Below are positions 1 to 8,601 of a stretch of DNA of 64,000 bases, one piece after another; the stretch's first letter is position 1, and every line of letters starts with the position of its first letter. Position numbers and translations under genes: made by a program. The notes below the pieces were generated by a model. That model did not search any database, had not been told where the DNA came from, and worked only from the letters and a program-made list of their open reading frames with translations. The stretch is taken from positions 496,001 to 560,000 of the forward strand of contig NZ_CP061319.1 of the NCBI RefSeq assembly GCF_018688455.1, written 5' to 3'. This DNA comes from Polynucleobacter sp. AM-7D1. GTDB lineage: Bacteria > Pseudomonadota > Gammaproteobacteria > Burkholderiales > Burkholderiaceae.

Positions 1-136
1 TAGCTGGGGTGAGATCGGGCTTAATCTCTTTGATTTCGATGCTGCAGTCTGCGGGCATGCGCTTAATGTAATCATGGGTTGCAGTTGCAACCCATTCTGG
101 CATTTTGTGACCAACAGAAACAATCGTTAAACGCAT
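1..136 (-). CDS. rlmH: 23S rRNA pseudouridine-1915 N3-methyltransferase RlmH, 5' part only
   Basis: Only the first 45 or so codons are inside the window; the gene runs off the left edge. The ATG is at 134-136 and the translation begins MRLTIVSVGHKMPEWV, the typical RlmH start (beta strand, then 'GHKMP.WV'). RlmH is a SPOUT-family methyltransferase that methylates the pseudouridine at position 1915 of 23S rRNA on assembled 70S ribosomes. The gene lies 10 bases downstream of rsfS on the same strand, the usual rsfS-rlmH pair, so both probably belong to the same ribosome-linked operon. The SAM-binding C-terminal knot is not visible, so the call rests on the N-terminus and the neighbour. Confidence 0.9.
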   Translation of the reverse strand, partial: MRLTIVSVGHKMPEWVATATHDYIKRMPADCSIEIKEIKPDLTPA

Positions 137-146
137 TGCTAAGACA

Positions 147-536
147 TTAATCTTCGTCGTCGGGTTCGCTTGCTTTCACAAGACCTTTGTCTGCTGCCAA
201 TTTGACGCGCACCGGCTTGGCGCCCCACATACCTTCAAGTTGGTAGTAAGCGCGCAATGCGGGTTGCAAAATGTGAACCACGATGTCGCCACAGTCGACG
301 AGCACCCATTCACCAGTTTCTAAGCCTTCGACGGAAATGACTTCGCCGCCCTTTGCATTAACCGCTTCTTTAACTGACATGGCTAATGATCTAGTCTGGC
401 GATTAGATGTACCGGTGGCGATGATGACGCGATCAAACAGTTCGCTGAGTTTAGTGGTGTCGTAAACGCGAATATCTTGAGCCTTGACATCTTCAAGGGC
501 ATCGATCACGACACGTTGTAATTTAGTTAAGTCCAT
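147..536 (-). CDS. rsfS: Ribosomal silencing factor RsfS
   Basis: This 129-residue protein has the RsfS/Iojap fold with the family hallmark GLETGEWVLVDCGDIVVHI at about residues 72-90 and a short acidic tail (EPDDED). RsfS binds ribosomal protein L14 (uL14) on the large subunit and blocks subunit joining, lowering translation when nutrients are scarce. The ATG start (534-536) and length match the family. It sits between nadD upstream (54-base gap) and rlmH downstream (10-base gap), an arrangement widely conserved in proteobacteria. Nothing looks unusual. Confidence 0.95.
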   Translation of the reverse strand: MDLTKLQRVVIDALEDVKAQDIRVYDTTKLSELFDRVIIATGTSNRQTRSLAMSVKEAVNAKGGEVISVEGLETGEWVLVDCGDIVVHILQPALRAYYQLEGMWGAKPVRVKLAADKGLVKASEPDDED

Positions 537-590
537 AGTTTCTTTAATATTTTTCTGAGATTTTTGTATATAAGGGTGATCTTAGCCTGA

Positions 591-1295
591 TTACTTATAC
601 AGACACAGATTTGTGATGATTTCTAAAGCGTGTGATGGAATGTGCTCGGAGGCAATAGCACTACGAGAAGTGCTTTTAAGCTGATTCCGCAATTCGGTTG
701 ATGAAAGGTCTACTGAAAGACTGTTATCTAGGTAGATGCGGCCAAATGGGCTTTTTTCAAGGGTATCTGGGTCATTACATTGATGATTTGCCAATAAAGC
801 CTTAATTTCAGGGCTCATCTCTGCGGAAAACTCGTAATGAGGCCTGCTGGCTACTGCGAAATTCACAAAACCCAACAATTGATCCCAGGAGTTCCAGGAG
901 GGGAGGTTTAGAAGGGAGTCAGCCCCCATTAACCAAGTCAGGCTAACTTGAGGTCCAAAACGCTCTCTGAGAGCTTCTGCGGTATCAATGGCATAGCTTG
1001 GGCCTGCACGATCAATTTCAATGCGATCAACGCCAATTTGAGTCGGTATTTTTAAATATAGAAATGCACGAGCCAGATCAATGCCTGCTGCTTCAGTTAG
1101 TTTCAGACGTAACTCAGCAGGCGTGATGTCAGAGTCTTTTTGCCAAGGTTCGCCACTAGGGATGAGTAGCAAGACATCAAGATGCAAAACCTTTGCAAAA
1201 TGGGTAGCTAATTTAAGGTGGCCAAGATGTGGTGGGTCAAACGTACCACCCAGAATGCCAATTTTTTTTGGGGTATCCAAATGCGCTGAGCTCAA
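591..1295 (-). CDS. nadD: Nicotinate-nucleotide adenylyltransferase NadD
   Basis: This 234-residue protein makes deamido-NAD+ from nicotinate mononucleotide and ATP in NAD synthesis. The nucleotidyltransferase signature GGTFDPPHLGH, with the HxGH motif, lies at about residues 16-26, and the C-terminal SSTELR motif matches the family ISSTxIR. The longest frame starts at a TTG one base after the hemF stop; a second in-frame TTG five codons further in is an alternative. Neither has a strong Shine-Dalgarno sequence, so the start is uncertain, and coupling to hemF favours the upstream TTG. Confidence 0.93.
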   Translation of the reverse strand: MSSAHLDTPKKIGILGGTFDPPHLGHLKLATHFAKVLHLDVLLLIPSGEPWQKDSDITPAELRLKLTEAAGIDLARAFLYLKIPTQIGVDRIEIDRAGPSYAIDTAEALRERFGPQVSLTWLMGADSLLNLPSWNSWDQLLGFVNFAVASRPHYEFSAEMSPEIKALLANHQCNDPDTLEKSPFGRIYLDNSLSVDLSSTELRNQLKSTSRSAIASEHIPSHALEIITNLCLYK

Positions 1296-1296
1296 C

Positions 1297-2232
1297 TTAG
1301 GCTAGCCAGTCGCGTGGCTTAAGGTAGTAGTCGTAAAGCTTGGCTTCTGGCGTGCCAGGTTTTGGCTGCCAGTTGTACCACCACTGTACTACCGGGGGCA
1401 TAGACATCAAAATAGACTCTGTACGTCCACCAGAGTGCAGACCAAAAATAGTGCCACGGTCAAATATCAAGTTGTATTCCACATAACGACCGCGACGGTA
1501 TTCTTGAAACGCTTTTTCTTCGGCGGTAAAGCCGTCTTTATAGCGACGCTCGACAATCGGCAGATAAGCATCAATAAAAGCATCCCCAACAGCGCGCGTC
1601 ATGGCAAAGCTCTTCTCAAAACCAAGCTCGTTAAAGTCATCAAAGAAAACACCACCAATACCCCGTGGCTCTTCACGATGTTTTAAGTAAAAATATTCAT
1701 CACACCATTTTTTGAAGCGTGGATACAGATCCTCGCCAAATGGATCCAAAGCATCTTTTGCTGTTTGATGAAAGTGTTTGCAATCTTCATCAACGCCGTA
1801 ATAGGGCGTGAGATCAAAGCCACCACCAAACCACCAGACCGGCTCCTTGTCGGGGGCTTGTGCAATAAAACAGCGCACATTCATATGGGTAGTGGGTGCC
1901 TTGGGATTGTTTGGGTGAAACACCAAAGAAACACCCATTGCCTCAAAGCTGCACCCTGCAACTTCTGGGCGATGGTGGGATGCTGAAGGCGGCATTTGAT
2001 CGCCACGGACATGCGAGAAGCCAACACCACCTTTTTCTAAAATATTGCCACCATCCAGAATGCAGGTACGCCCATAGCCTTTTAATTTACTATCTTCCGG
2101 TTTTTGCCAGGCATCCGCCATGAAAGCTTTGCCATCGAGCTCACTCATTGCAGTCGTGATGCGATCTTGCAGTCCTAAAAAGTAATTTTTTAATTCTGCA
2201 ATATTGATTTGAGTTTGTTCGGCTGATGACAA
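1297..2232 (-). CDS. hemF: Oxygen-dependent coproporphyrinogen III oxidase HemF
   Basis: HemF oxidatively decarboxylates coproporphyrinogen III to protoporphyrinogen IX in the cytosol using O2. The 311-residue sequence contains typical HemF blocks: [15 protein letters not shown] near residue 107, [11 protein letters not shown] near 137, and [10 protein letters not shown] near 193. The best start is a TTG at 2230-2232; the next in-frame ATG would cut into the conserved N-terminal helix. The gene lies between purD (41-base gap) and nadD (one base). Other haem genes, hemC and hemD, are far away at 43.8-45.6 kb. Confidence 0.96.
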   Translation of the reverse strand: MSSAEQTQINIAELKNYFLGLQDRITTAMSELDGKAFMADAWQKPEDSKLKGYGRTCILDGGNILEKGGVGFSHVRGDQMPPSASHHRPEVAGCSFEAMGVSLVFHPNNPKAPTTHMNVRCFIAQAPDKEPVWWFGGGFDLTPYYGVDEDCKHFHQTAKDALDPFGEDLYPRFKKWCDEYFYLKHREEPRGIGGVFFDDFNELGFEKSFAMTRAVGDAFIDAYLPIVERRYKDGFTAEEKAFQEYRRGRYVEYNLIFDRGTIFGLHSGGRTESILMSMPPVVQWWYNWQPKPGTPEAKLYDYYLKPRDWLA

Positions 2233-2273
2233 GGTTTAAAGGTCGCTATATTGAGATGGATAAATGGATTGAA

Positions 2274-3551
2274 TTACTTCACAGCGCGATAGCCAATATC
2301 TTTGCGATATTGCATGCCATCAAATTGAATTTTAGAAATGGCCTCATACGCTTTTTGCTGAGCGCCACGAACGGTATCTGATAGACCCACTACGCACATC
2401 ACTCGACCACCTGAGGTGAGAAGTTTGCCATCCTGTAGCTTAGTACCAGCATGAAAGGTCAATTGATCTTCAGTATCAGCTGGTACCCCAGTGATGACAT
2501 CGCCGTTGCGCGGTGTATCTGGATAGTTATGGGCTGCGAGCACTACACCTAATGCGGTGCGGCGATCCCAGTCTAATTCCACTTCGTTTAGAGTTCCGTC
2601 AACTGCATGATCTAAGGCATTCACTAAATCACTACGCAGGCGCGCCATGATGGGTTGTGTTTCTGGATCACCCATGCGGCAATTAAATTCCAATGTCTTG
2701 ATCTTGCCATCAGGAGAAATCATCAGGCCTGCATAGAGAAAGCCGGTGTAAGGAATACCATCAGACTCCATACCTTTGACTGTAGGCATGATGACTTCTC
2801 GTAAGGCGCGTGCATGAATTTCTGGAGTAACAACTGGGGCTGGAGAGTACGCACCCATGCCGCCGGTATTGGGGCCCTGATCAGCATCGAGTAGACGTTT
2901 GTGATCTTGACTGGTAGCTAAGGCTAAAACATGCTTGCCATCCACGAGCACGATGAAGCTGGCTTCTTCGCCAGTTAAAAATTCTTCAATGACTACGCGT
3001 GCACCGGCATTGCCCAGTTTGTTATCGGCGAGCATCATATCGACAGCGGCATGAGCTTCTGTTAGATTCATTGCCACAACAACGCCTTTGCCCGCAGCTA
3101 GACCATCGGCTTTGATCACAATAGGCGCACCCTTAGCATCAATATAAGCATGCGCCTCTAATGCGTTCGAAAATGTTTGGTACTCAGCCGTTGGAATCCC
3201 ATGGCGCTTCATGAAGGCTTTAGAGAAATCCTTTGAGGACTCTAATTGGGCGGCAAGTTGGGTTGGGCCAAAAATGCGCAAACCGTTATTGCGAAACACA
3301 TCTACGATACCGGCAGCCAATGGGGCCTCTGGACCAACAACGGTTAGATGAATTTTTTCTCGCTTAGCAAAGTCTGCCAACTCTTGAAGGTCAGAGATAG
3401 GGAGGTTTTCAATTCCGGCTGCAGCTTGTTTTGCAGTTGCGGTACCACCATTACCTGGCGCTACATATACGGTTTGAACTTGTGGGGATTGGGCCAGCTT
3501 CCATGCCAATGCATGCTCACGACCGCCGGATCCAACTAAAAGAATTTTCAT
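2274..3551 (-). CDS. purD: Phosphoribosylamine-glycine ligase PurD
   Basis: PurD joins phosphoribosylamine and glycine using ATP, the second step of purine synthesis. The 425-residue protein has the N-terminal Rossmann part (MKILLVGSGGREHALAW), the ATP-grasp domain (IVIKADGLAAGKGVVVA near residue 145, then GEEASF), the signature FNCRMGDPETQ near 290, and the C-terminal domain. Length is typical. It starts with ATG, 61 bases downstream of yebC and in the same leftward block. Confidence 0.97.
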   Translation of the reverse strand: MKILLVGSGGREHALAWKLAQSPQVQTVYVAPGNGGTATAKQAAAGIENLPISDLQELADFAKREKIHLTVVGPEAPLAAGIVDVFRNNGLRIFGPTQLAAQLESSKDFSKAFMKRHGIPTAEYQTFSNALEAHAYIDAKGAPIVIKADGLAAGKGVVVAMNLTEAHAAVDMMLADNKLGNAGARVVIEEFLTGEEASFIVLVDGKHVLALATSQDHKRLLDADQGPNTGGMGAYSPAPVVTPEIHARALREVIMPTVKGMESDGIPYTGFLYAGLMISPDGKIKTLEFNCRMGDPETQPIMARLRSDLVNALDHAVDGTLNEVELDWDRRTALGVVLAAHNYPDTPRNGDVITGVPADTEDQLTFHAGTKLQDGKLLTSGGRVMCVVGLSDTVRGAQQKAYEAISKIQFDGMQYRKDIGYRAVK

Positions 3552-3612
3552 AAAGAGCTAAAAGAGATATTGATGAATAGTATTGAATGAATTGAACGAA
3601 CAAATTAACTGG

Positions 3613-4332
3613 TTACAAAGAAGCATTCGTAAATACTTCTTGCACATCATCTAGGTTCTCAAGGGCATCTAATAGTTTTTGCATGCTTTCAGCTTGATCA
3701 CCTTCGAACTCAGTCTCTGTTTCTGGGCGCATTGTTACGGTGGCTATTTCTGCTTTTAAGCCTGCCTGAGTGAGTGCATCCTGAACTCTCGGAAAATCGG
3801 GAACTGGTGTGAGCACTTCAAGTGATCCATCTTCATGGGTAATCACATCCTCAGCGCCTGCATCTAGTGCAATTTCCATGAGTTGATCTTCATTGGTGCC
3901 AGGAGCAAATAACATCTGACCGCAGTGTTTAAACATAAAGGCAACAGATCCCTCTGCACCCATATTCCCACCATTTTTTGCAAATGCATGGCGTACTTCG
4001 GCAACAGTACGAGTGCGGTTATCGGTTAGACAATCCACGATGATGGCTGCTCCATTAAGACCGTAACCTTCATAACGAATTTCTTCGTAGTTCACACCTT
4101 CTAGTGAGCCCGTACCACGCTGAATTGCACGCTGTACGTTGTCATTGGGCATATTGGCATCTTTGGCCTTATCAATAGCCAGGCGCAAACGGGGGTTCGT
4201 AGCAATATCGCCGCCGCCTAATTTAGCTGCAACCGTGATTTCTTTAATGAGTTTGGTCCAAATCTTGCCGCGCTTTTCGTCTTGACGTCCTTTGCGGTGC
4301 TGAATATTGGCCCATTTCGAATGGCCGGCCAT
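3613..4332 (-). CDS. yebC: YebC/PmpR family DNA-binding or translation-associated protein
   Basis: This 239-residue protein begins with the family signature [17 protein letters not shown] and contains [19 protein letters not shown], which define the YebC/TACO1 family. Members were first described as transcriptional regulators (YebC, PmpR) and some, such as YebC2 and TACO1, act on the ribosome at polyproline stretches; sequence alone does not decide between these roles here. The full family length is present. It is the first gene of the leftward block and is divergent from tRNA-Leu. Confidence 0.93.
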   Translation of the reverse strand: MAGHSKWANIQHRKGRQDEKRGKIWTKLIKEITVAAKLGGGDIATNPRLRLAIDKAKDANMPNDNVQRAIQRGTGSLEGVNYEEIRYEGYGLNGAAIIVDCLTDNRTRTVAEVRHAFAKNGGNMGAEGSVAFMFKHCGQMLFAPGTNEDQLMEIALDAGAEDVITHEDGSLEVLTPVPDFPRVQDALTQAGLKAEIATVTMRPETETEFEGDQAESMQKLLDALENLDDVQEVFTNASL

Positions 4333-4473
4333 ACGGGTAAGTCCTTTTGAGTAATGTGGCTTGAAGTCGTTATTTTAAGGGCTTCTGAACCCGAGAATGG
4401 GGGTGATGCAACTTTTTTGTTACACTCTCACCTCTTAGTGAGCTTCAATGCAGTTTTTCCACTGCAAACACCT

Positions 4474-4558
4474 GCCCCGGTGATGGAATTGGTAGACGTG
4501 CCGGACTCAAAATCCGGTGCCGCAAGGCGTGGCGGTTCAAGTCCGCCCCGGGGCACCA
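4474..4558 (+). tRNA. tRNA-Leu (anticodon CAA)
   Basis: An 85-base class II tRNA with a perfect acceptor stem (GCCCCGG at 4474-4480 with CCGGGGC at 4548-4554), discriminator A and an encoded CCA at 4556-4558. The anticodon stem CCGGA/TCCGG encloses the loop CTCAAAA, giving anticodon CAA, which reads UUG. The long variable arm (TGCCGCAAGGCGT region) and the TTCAAGT T-loop fit tRNA-Leu. Confidence 0.97.
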
Positions 4559-4606
4559 TCCCCCTTCTTATTTTTAGCCCTGATCAATTAGGTTCACGGG
4601 TAGCCT

Positions 4607-4625
4607 TTGCTATGATTATTAGCAA
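4607..4625. promoter_or_regulatory. Inverted repeat upstream of the tetronate operon, possible operator
   Basis: Perfect 6-base arms TTGCTA and TAGCAA flank a 7-base spacer, about 50 bases upstream of the ltnD start and in the only promoter-sized gap of this operon. Position and symmetry suit a dimeric repressor site, but no regulator gene is adjacent, so the role is an inference. Confidence 0.3.
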
Positions 4626-4673
4626 TAAAAGCTTCTAGCAAGCATCAAAAAATAACCTAAACGAGACCAAATC

Positions 4674-5573
4674 ATGAAAAAAGTAGGATTAATCGGGCTG
4701 GGCGCCATGGGCTCCGGTATGGCCTCATCTCTCCGAAGAGCGGGTTTTGATCTGTATGTATTTGATGTACGTTTAGATCATGCCCATCAATTTTGTGAGG
4801 CTGGTGGGACGGTCTGTAAGTCAATCGAAGAGTTAGGTTCAATCTGTGAGGTAGTTATCTCAGTCGTAGTGAATGCTGCACAGACCGAAGAGGTTTTGTT
4901 TGGCTCATCAAGTAGTCCTGGATTAGTAGACTCATTAAAGCCCCAGAGTGTTTTCGTGATGTGCTCCACTGTCGATCCTAATATTTCGATTTCATTTGAG
5001 TCACGTCTCGCTGAAAAAAATATTCTCTATGTAGACGCACCTATATCGGGTGGAGCTGCTAAAGCTGCCTCTGGTGAAATGACCATGATGACTTCAGCCT
5101 GCGCTGCTGCATATGAGAAGGTGAATCCCATTCTTGATGCGATGTCTGGAACTGTTTATCGCTTAGGCGATAAGGCGGGTATCGGCAGTAAAGTGAAGGT
5201 CATTAATCAGTTACTTGCTGGCGTGCACATTGCCGCTGCTGCAGAAGCAATGGCGCTCGGTTTGAGGGAGGGCGTAGATGCAAATGCACTCTACGAAGTG
5301 ATTACTCATAGTGCTGGTAATAGCTGGATGTTTGAGAACCGCATGGCACATGTACTTGCAGCCAACTACGAGCCCTTATCTGCAGTAGATATATTCGTGA
5401 AGGACTTGGGAATAGTTCTAGATATGGCCCGTGCGAGTAAGTTTCCATTACCCCTCTCATCTACTGCACATCAAATGTTTATGCAGGCATCAACTGCTGG
5501 TTTTGCTAAGGAGGACGATAGTGCTGTTATTAAAATCTTCCCTGGTATCGAGTTACCGAAAGCTACAAAGTGA
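4674..5573 (+). CDS. ltnD: L-threonate dehydrogenase-like NAD(P)-dependent oxidoreductase
   Basis: This 299-residue protein is of the 3-hydroxyisobutyrate dehydrogenase superfamily: nucleotide-binding GLIGLGAMGSGMA at residues 5-17, the substrate motif DAPISGGAAKAASGEM near 122, and the catalytic-lysine region GIGSKVKVINQLLAG near 170. In known threonate and erythronate pathways LtnD oxidises L-threonate to 2-oxo-tetronate before kinase and decarboxylase steps. The two following genes, otnK and otnC, make that role much more likely than hydroxyisobutyrate or glycerate oxidation. No otnI isomerase is seen. The stop codon overlaps the GTG start of otnK. Confidence 0.87.
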   Translation: MKKVGLIGLGAMGSGMASSLRRAGFDLYVFDVRLDHAHQFCEAGGTVCKSIEELGSICEVVISVVVNAAQTEEVLFGSSSSPGLVDSLKPQSVFVMCSTVDPNISISFESRLAEKNILYVDAPISGGAAKAASGEMTMMTSACAAAYEKVNPILDAMSGTVYRLGDKAGIGSKVKVINQLLAGVHIAAAAEAMALGLREGVDANALYEVITHSAGNSWMFENRMAHVLAANYEPLSAVDIFVKDLGIVLDMARASKFPLPLSSTAHQMFMQASTAGFAKEDDSAVIKIFPGIELPKATK

Positions 5574-6832
5574 GCATCCTTTTAGGTTGCATTGCGGATG
5601 ACTTTACGGGCGCTACTGATCTGGCGAATAACCTCGTGCGCAATGGCATGCGCGTTGCGCAAACAATTGGCATTCCACATCAAGACTTAAATCCTGAGTT
5701 AGATGCAGTAGTCGTGGCACTCAAGTCCAGAAATATTGAGCCTGAGGCTGCAATAGCGCAGTCATTAAAGGCTTTAGAGTATCTTCTCGCGCAAGGAGCG
5801 CAACAGATCTTCTTTAAATATTGCTCCACCTTTGACAGCACTCCTAAAGGGAATATTGGCCCGGTTACAGAGGCGCTGATGGCAGCCTTAGGGGCTGACT
5901 TTACTATTGCAACCCCCGCTTTTCCGGATAATGGGCGGAGTGTATTTAAGGGATATTTATTTGTCGGCGATCAATTGTTGAGCGAGTCTGGCATGCGTGA
6001 TCACCCCTTAACTCCAATGACTGATGCAAATCTTGTGAGAGTAATGCAGGCTCAATGCCAAAATCAGGTGGGATTGATTGAGTACAAAACTGTTCTTGCC
6101 GGTGCTGATGCAATCTCTTCGAGAATTACCGACTTAAAAGCATCCAATACAAAAATTGCAATTATTGATGCGGTGACCAATGATGACTTGTATCGCATTG
6201 CACCTGCATTAAAAGGCCTCCCTTTAATTACGGGAGGCTCTGGCATTGCAATTGGACTACCTTCCAACTTTGGACTACAAGCTCATCTGGCATCTAGCAA
6301 GCTTCCACCTGCTAGCGGATATCGCGCTATTGTTTCAGGCAGTTGTTCTCAGGCCACTAACCTCCAGGTTGAGTGCTTTAAAAGTTTAGGTGGTGAAATG
6401 TATGCAGTAAATCCACTTGAATTAAATGAGAAATCTACAGGGCAAATGTTGCAGGAGATCTTAACTTGGGCAGAACCTCGACTCCCACATGGCTCAGTCT
6501 TGATTTACTCATCAGCAAGCCCTGATCAGGTGAAAGAAGTGCAATCACAGCTTGGTGTTCAGGCTGCTGGTAACGCAATTGAAAACCTTTTAGGCTCGGT
6601 TGCCAAAGGCCTTGTTGCTCTTGGAGTTGGGCAGTTATTGGTAGCTGGCGGAGAGACCTCCGGTGCATGCGTGAAAGCTTTGGGTATTGATCAAATGCAG
6701 ATTGGTCAGCAAATTGACCCAGGCGTACCTTGGTGTTATGCAAAGGTTCAGAACAAGCCTCTACATCTTGCGTTAAAGTCTGGGAACTTTGGCGCAGCAG
6801 ATTTTTTTACAAGTGCCTTCTCAAAACTGTGA
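5570..6832 (+). CDS. otnK: 3-oxo-tetronate kinase OtnK
   Basis: This 420-residue protein belongs to the four-carbon acid sugar kinase family (DUF1537 N- and C-terminal domains). The N-terminal signature GCIADDFTGATDLANN and the C-terminal nucleotide-binding block VAGGETSGACVKALGI are clear. The enzyme phosphorylates 3-oxo-tetronate at the 4-hydroxyl with ATP. Translation begins at GTG, overlapping the ltnD stop as GTGA; the protein starts directly with the family motif, which supports this start. The same overlap recurs at the end of this gene, so the three genes look translationally coupled. Confidence 0.92.
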   Translation: MSILLGCIADDFTGATDLANNLVRNGMRVAQTIGIPHQDLNPELDAVVVALKSRNIEPEAAIAQSLKALEYLLAQGAQQIFFKYCSTFDSTPKGNIGPVTEALMAALGADFTIATPAFPDNGRSVFKGYLFVGDQLLSESGMRDHPLTPMTDANLVRVMQAQCQNQVGLIEYKTVLAGADAISSRITDLKASNTKIAIIDAVTNDDLYRIAPALKGLPLITGGSGIAIGLPSNFGLQAHLASSKLPPASGYRAIVSGSCSQATNLQVECFKSLGGEMYAVNPLELNEKSTGQMLQEILTWAEPRLPHGSVLIYSSASPDQVKEVQSQLGVQAAGNAIENLLGSVAKGLVALGVGQLLVAGGETSGACVKALGIDQMQIGQQIDPGVPWCYAKVQNKPLHLALKSGNFGAADFFTSAFSKL

Positions 6833-6840
6833 GCAAAAAG

Positions 6841-7524
6841 ATGAATGAGCAATTAGCAAGAGAAGAGATTTGCCGGATTGGAAAAAGTTTATTTGATCGA
6901 TCCTATGTCCATGCAACTGCGGGCAATATTAGCGTTCGTATTGAGGATGGTTTTTTAATTTCACCCACAGATGCCTGTCTCGGATTCCTTGATCCTGATC
7001 GATTGGCTAAGATTGACATTCATGGGCGACAGCTTAGTGGTGACAAGGCCAGTAAGACAATGGCTCTACATGCCGCCATTTACAACAAAGCAAGACAATT
7101 TGATCAAGATACCTCTTGCGTTATTCATACTCACAGCACTCACTGCGTAGCCTTGACTCTGGAGTCCAATCCATTTACAGGCGATGGAGTTTTGCCTGAA
7201 CTATTGCCTGCAATCACGCCGTATTTTGTGATGAAGGTGGGTCACGTGCCAACAATTCCCTATGCAAGCCCTGGCTCTGTAAAAACTATTGAATTTGTAG
7301 AGAAGGTAATCGAAGCTTATGGGGAGGTGGGAACCCCTTTGCGAGCTTGCATGCTGTCACGCCTCGGGCCATATGTTTGGAACAACTCATCCAGTTCAGC
7401 AATGGCCACCCTTGAGGAGTTGGAAGAAACGGCAAAACTGTTTCACCTCAAAAATGCGCCGATCAATCCGCTTACGGAAGCACAGTTAAATGAACTGCGG
7501 ACTGCATTTGCAGTCCGCTGGTAG
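6841..7524 (+). CDS. otnC: Class II aldolase family, 3-oxo-tetronate 4-phosphate decarboxylase-like (OtnC)
   Basis: In the OtnC pathway this enzyme decarboxylates 3-oxo-tetronate 4-phosphate to dihydroxyacetone phosphate. The N-terminus (TAGNISVRI), the HTH metal motif (His96, His98 counted from the ATG at 6841) and the C-terminal LEELEETAKLF match OtnC/class II aldolases. An in-frame GTG at 6829 overlaps the otnK stop and could be the true start. Two canonical residues differ: the third metal-ligand His, usually in an 'NHGP'-like motif, is Leu175 (LSRLGP, codon CTC at 7363-7365), and the position of the usual catalytic Glu (SKE) is Thr73. This may be a divergent subfamily, so the activity is less certain than the family. 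Confidence 0.82.
   Translation: MNEQLAREEICRIGKSLFDRSYVHATAGNISVRIEDGFLISPTDACLGFLDPDRLAKIDIHGRQLSGDKASKTMALHAAIYNKARQFDQDTSCVIHTHSTHCVALTLESNPFTGDGVLPELLPAITPYFVMKVGHVPTIPYASPGSVKTIEFVEKVIEAYGEVGTPLRACMLSRLGPYVWNNSSSSAMATLEELEETAKLFHLKNAPINPLTEAQLNELRTAFAVRW
7497..7518. repeat. Perfect 9-bp inverted repeat at the 3' end of otnC
   Basis: GCGGACTGC and GCAGTCCGC flank the loop ATTT, inside the last codons of otnC and just before the stop. No T-run follows on either strand, so it is not a classic Rho-independent terminator. It could block 3' exonucleases or weakly separate the convergent otnC and Bug transcripts. Confidence 0.5.
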
Positions 7525-7543
7525 TTACTGGGCGTAAATTGAA

Positions 7544-8521
7544 TTAATCTAATTCGATTTTGGCGTAATCAACTACCTTTTTCCATCTTTGTGCATCGGC
7601 CTTAATAAATTCGGCTGACTTGCTTGCATTCATAAAGTCTACAGTAGCACCAAGTTTAGTGAGTGAGTCAGCCACTTCCTTTTGAGATACTGTCTTTTGA
7701 ATACTGTTTTGTAATTTCAAAGCAATATCTGCTGGCAAACCTTTTGGTGCAGCAATACCGAAATAAGCTGTAACCTGAAAGTTCGGAAAGCCTGCTTCTT
7801 GCATTGTTGGGACCTGGGGAAGCGCAGGATTTCTGGTGGTGCTGGTAACAGCAAGCGCTTTCAACTTGCCGCTTTTAATTAAGCCAAGCGCAGAGGGAAG
7901 GTTATCAAACATAAAATCGATATCTTTAGATACTAGAGCTACATTCGCTAAGGATGAACCTCTGTATGGAATGTGAACTACAAAAATGCCAGCTTGGCTT
8001 TTCAGCATCTCGGCGCTGAGGTTCAATGAGGTGCCATTGCCGTTGGAGCCGTAGTTCATCTTGCCTGGAGACTGTTTTGCGCGTTTTACTAATTCAGCTA
8101 CTGAATTAATTCCGGAGTCAGGATTGACTAAAAGTACATTCGGCAACTGCCCAAAAATAGCAATCGGTTCAATGCTGCTGGGACTGTAAGGCAGTGTTTT
8201 ATAAATTGCTGGGCTAATAGAGAGTGGCGGGGATGCCATGAGAAGTGTGTATCCGTCGGGACTTGCTTTTGCAACCTCTGCGGCACCCAGATTGCCGCCA
8301 GCACCAGGCTTGTTTTCTACAACAATAGCTTGCCCAAGATCTGTTGAAAGCGCTGGAGTAATGAGGCGGGCAACGTTATCGATCAGTCCGCCAGGAGGAA
8401 ATGGCACTACCAGTTTGACGGGCTTATTTGGATAAGGGGTTTGTGCAAATGCAAGGCCAGAGCTGGCCAGCATTAGAAAAACTGCACATTGTTTAAATAT
8501 GGATATCAGATGATTTTTCAT
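7544..8521 (-). CDS. Bug/TctC family periplasmic solute-binding protein
   Basis: This 325-residue exported protein has a lysine-containing N-terminus and a hydrophobic signal (FLMLASSGLAFAQ, cleavage near residue 26), then the Bug hallmark PVKLVVPFPPGGLIDNVARL. Bug proteins bind carboxylates or related small molecules for tripartite tricarboxylate transporters or for sensing. No TctA or TctB membrane gene is in the window. It is convergent with the tetronate operon, so a sugar-acid ligand is possible but unproven. Confidence 0.88.
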   Translation of the reverse strand: MKNHLISIFKQCAVFLMLASSGLAFAQTPYPNKPVKLVVPFPPGGLIDNVARLITPALSTDLGQAIVVENKPGAGGNLGAAEVAKASPDGYTLLMASPPLSISPAIYKTLPYSPSSIEPIAIFGQLPNVLLVNPDSGINSVAELVKRAKQSPGKMNYGSNGNGTSLNLSAEMLKSQAGIFVVHIPYRGSSLANVALVSKDIDFMFDNLPSALGLIKSGKLKALAVTSTTRNPALPQVPTMQEAGFPNFQVTAYFGIAAPKGLPADIALKLQNSIQKTVSQKEVADSLTKLGATVDFMNASKSAEFIKADAQRWKKVVDYAKIELD

Positions 8522-8601
8522 AAAGGGTAAATTTTTTGTTGTAAGAAAATATAAAGTCTCATTGCAAAGATTAGCACGAAGTGGTGCACTCGGAATTTGG
8601 C

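Noticed and set aside
4426-4466. Inverted repeats CTCAC/GTGAG and TGCAG/CTGCA before tRNA-Leu.
   Set aside because: Arms are only five bases, so they are likely chance; no T-run follows.
4354-4638. Plus-strand open frame of 94 codons over the tRNA-Leu gene.
   Set aside because: It spans the tRNA, has no family resemblance and no ribosome binding site.
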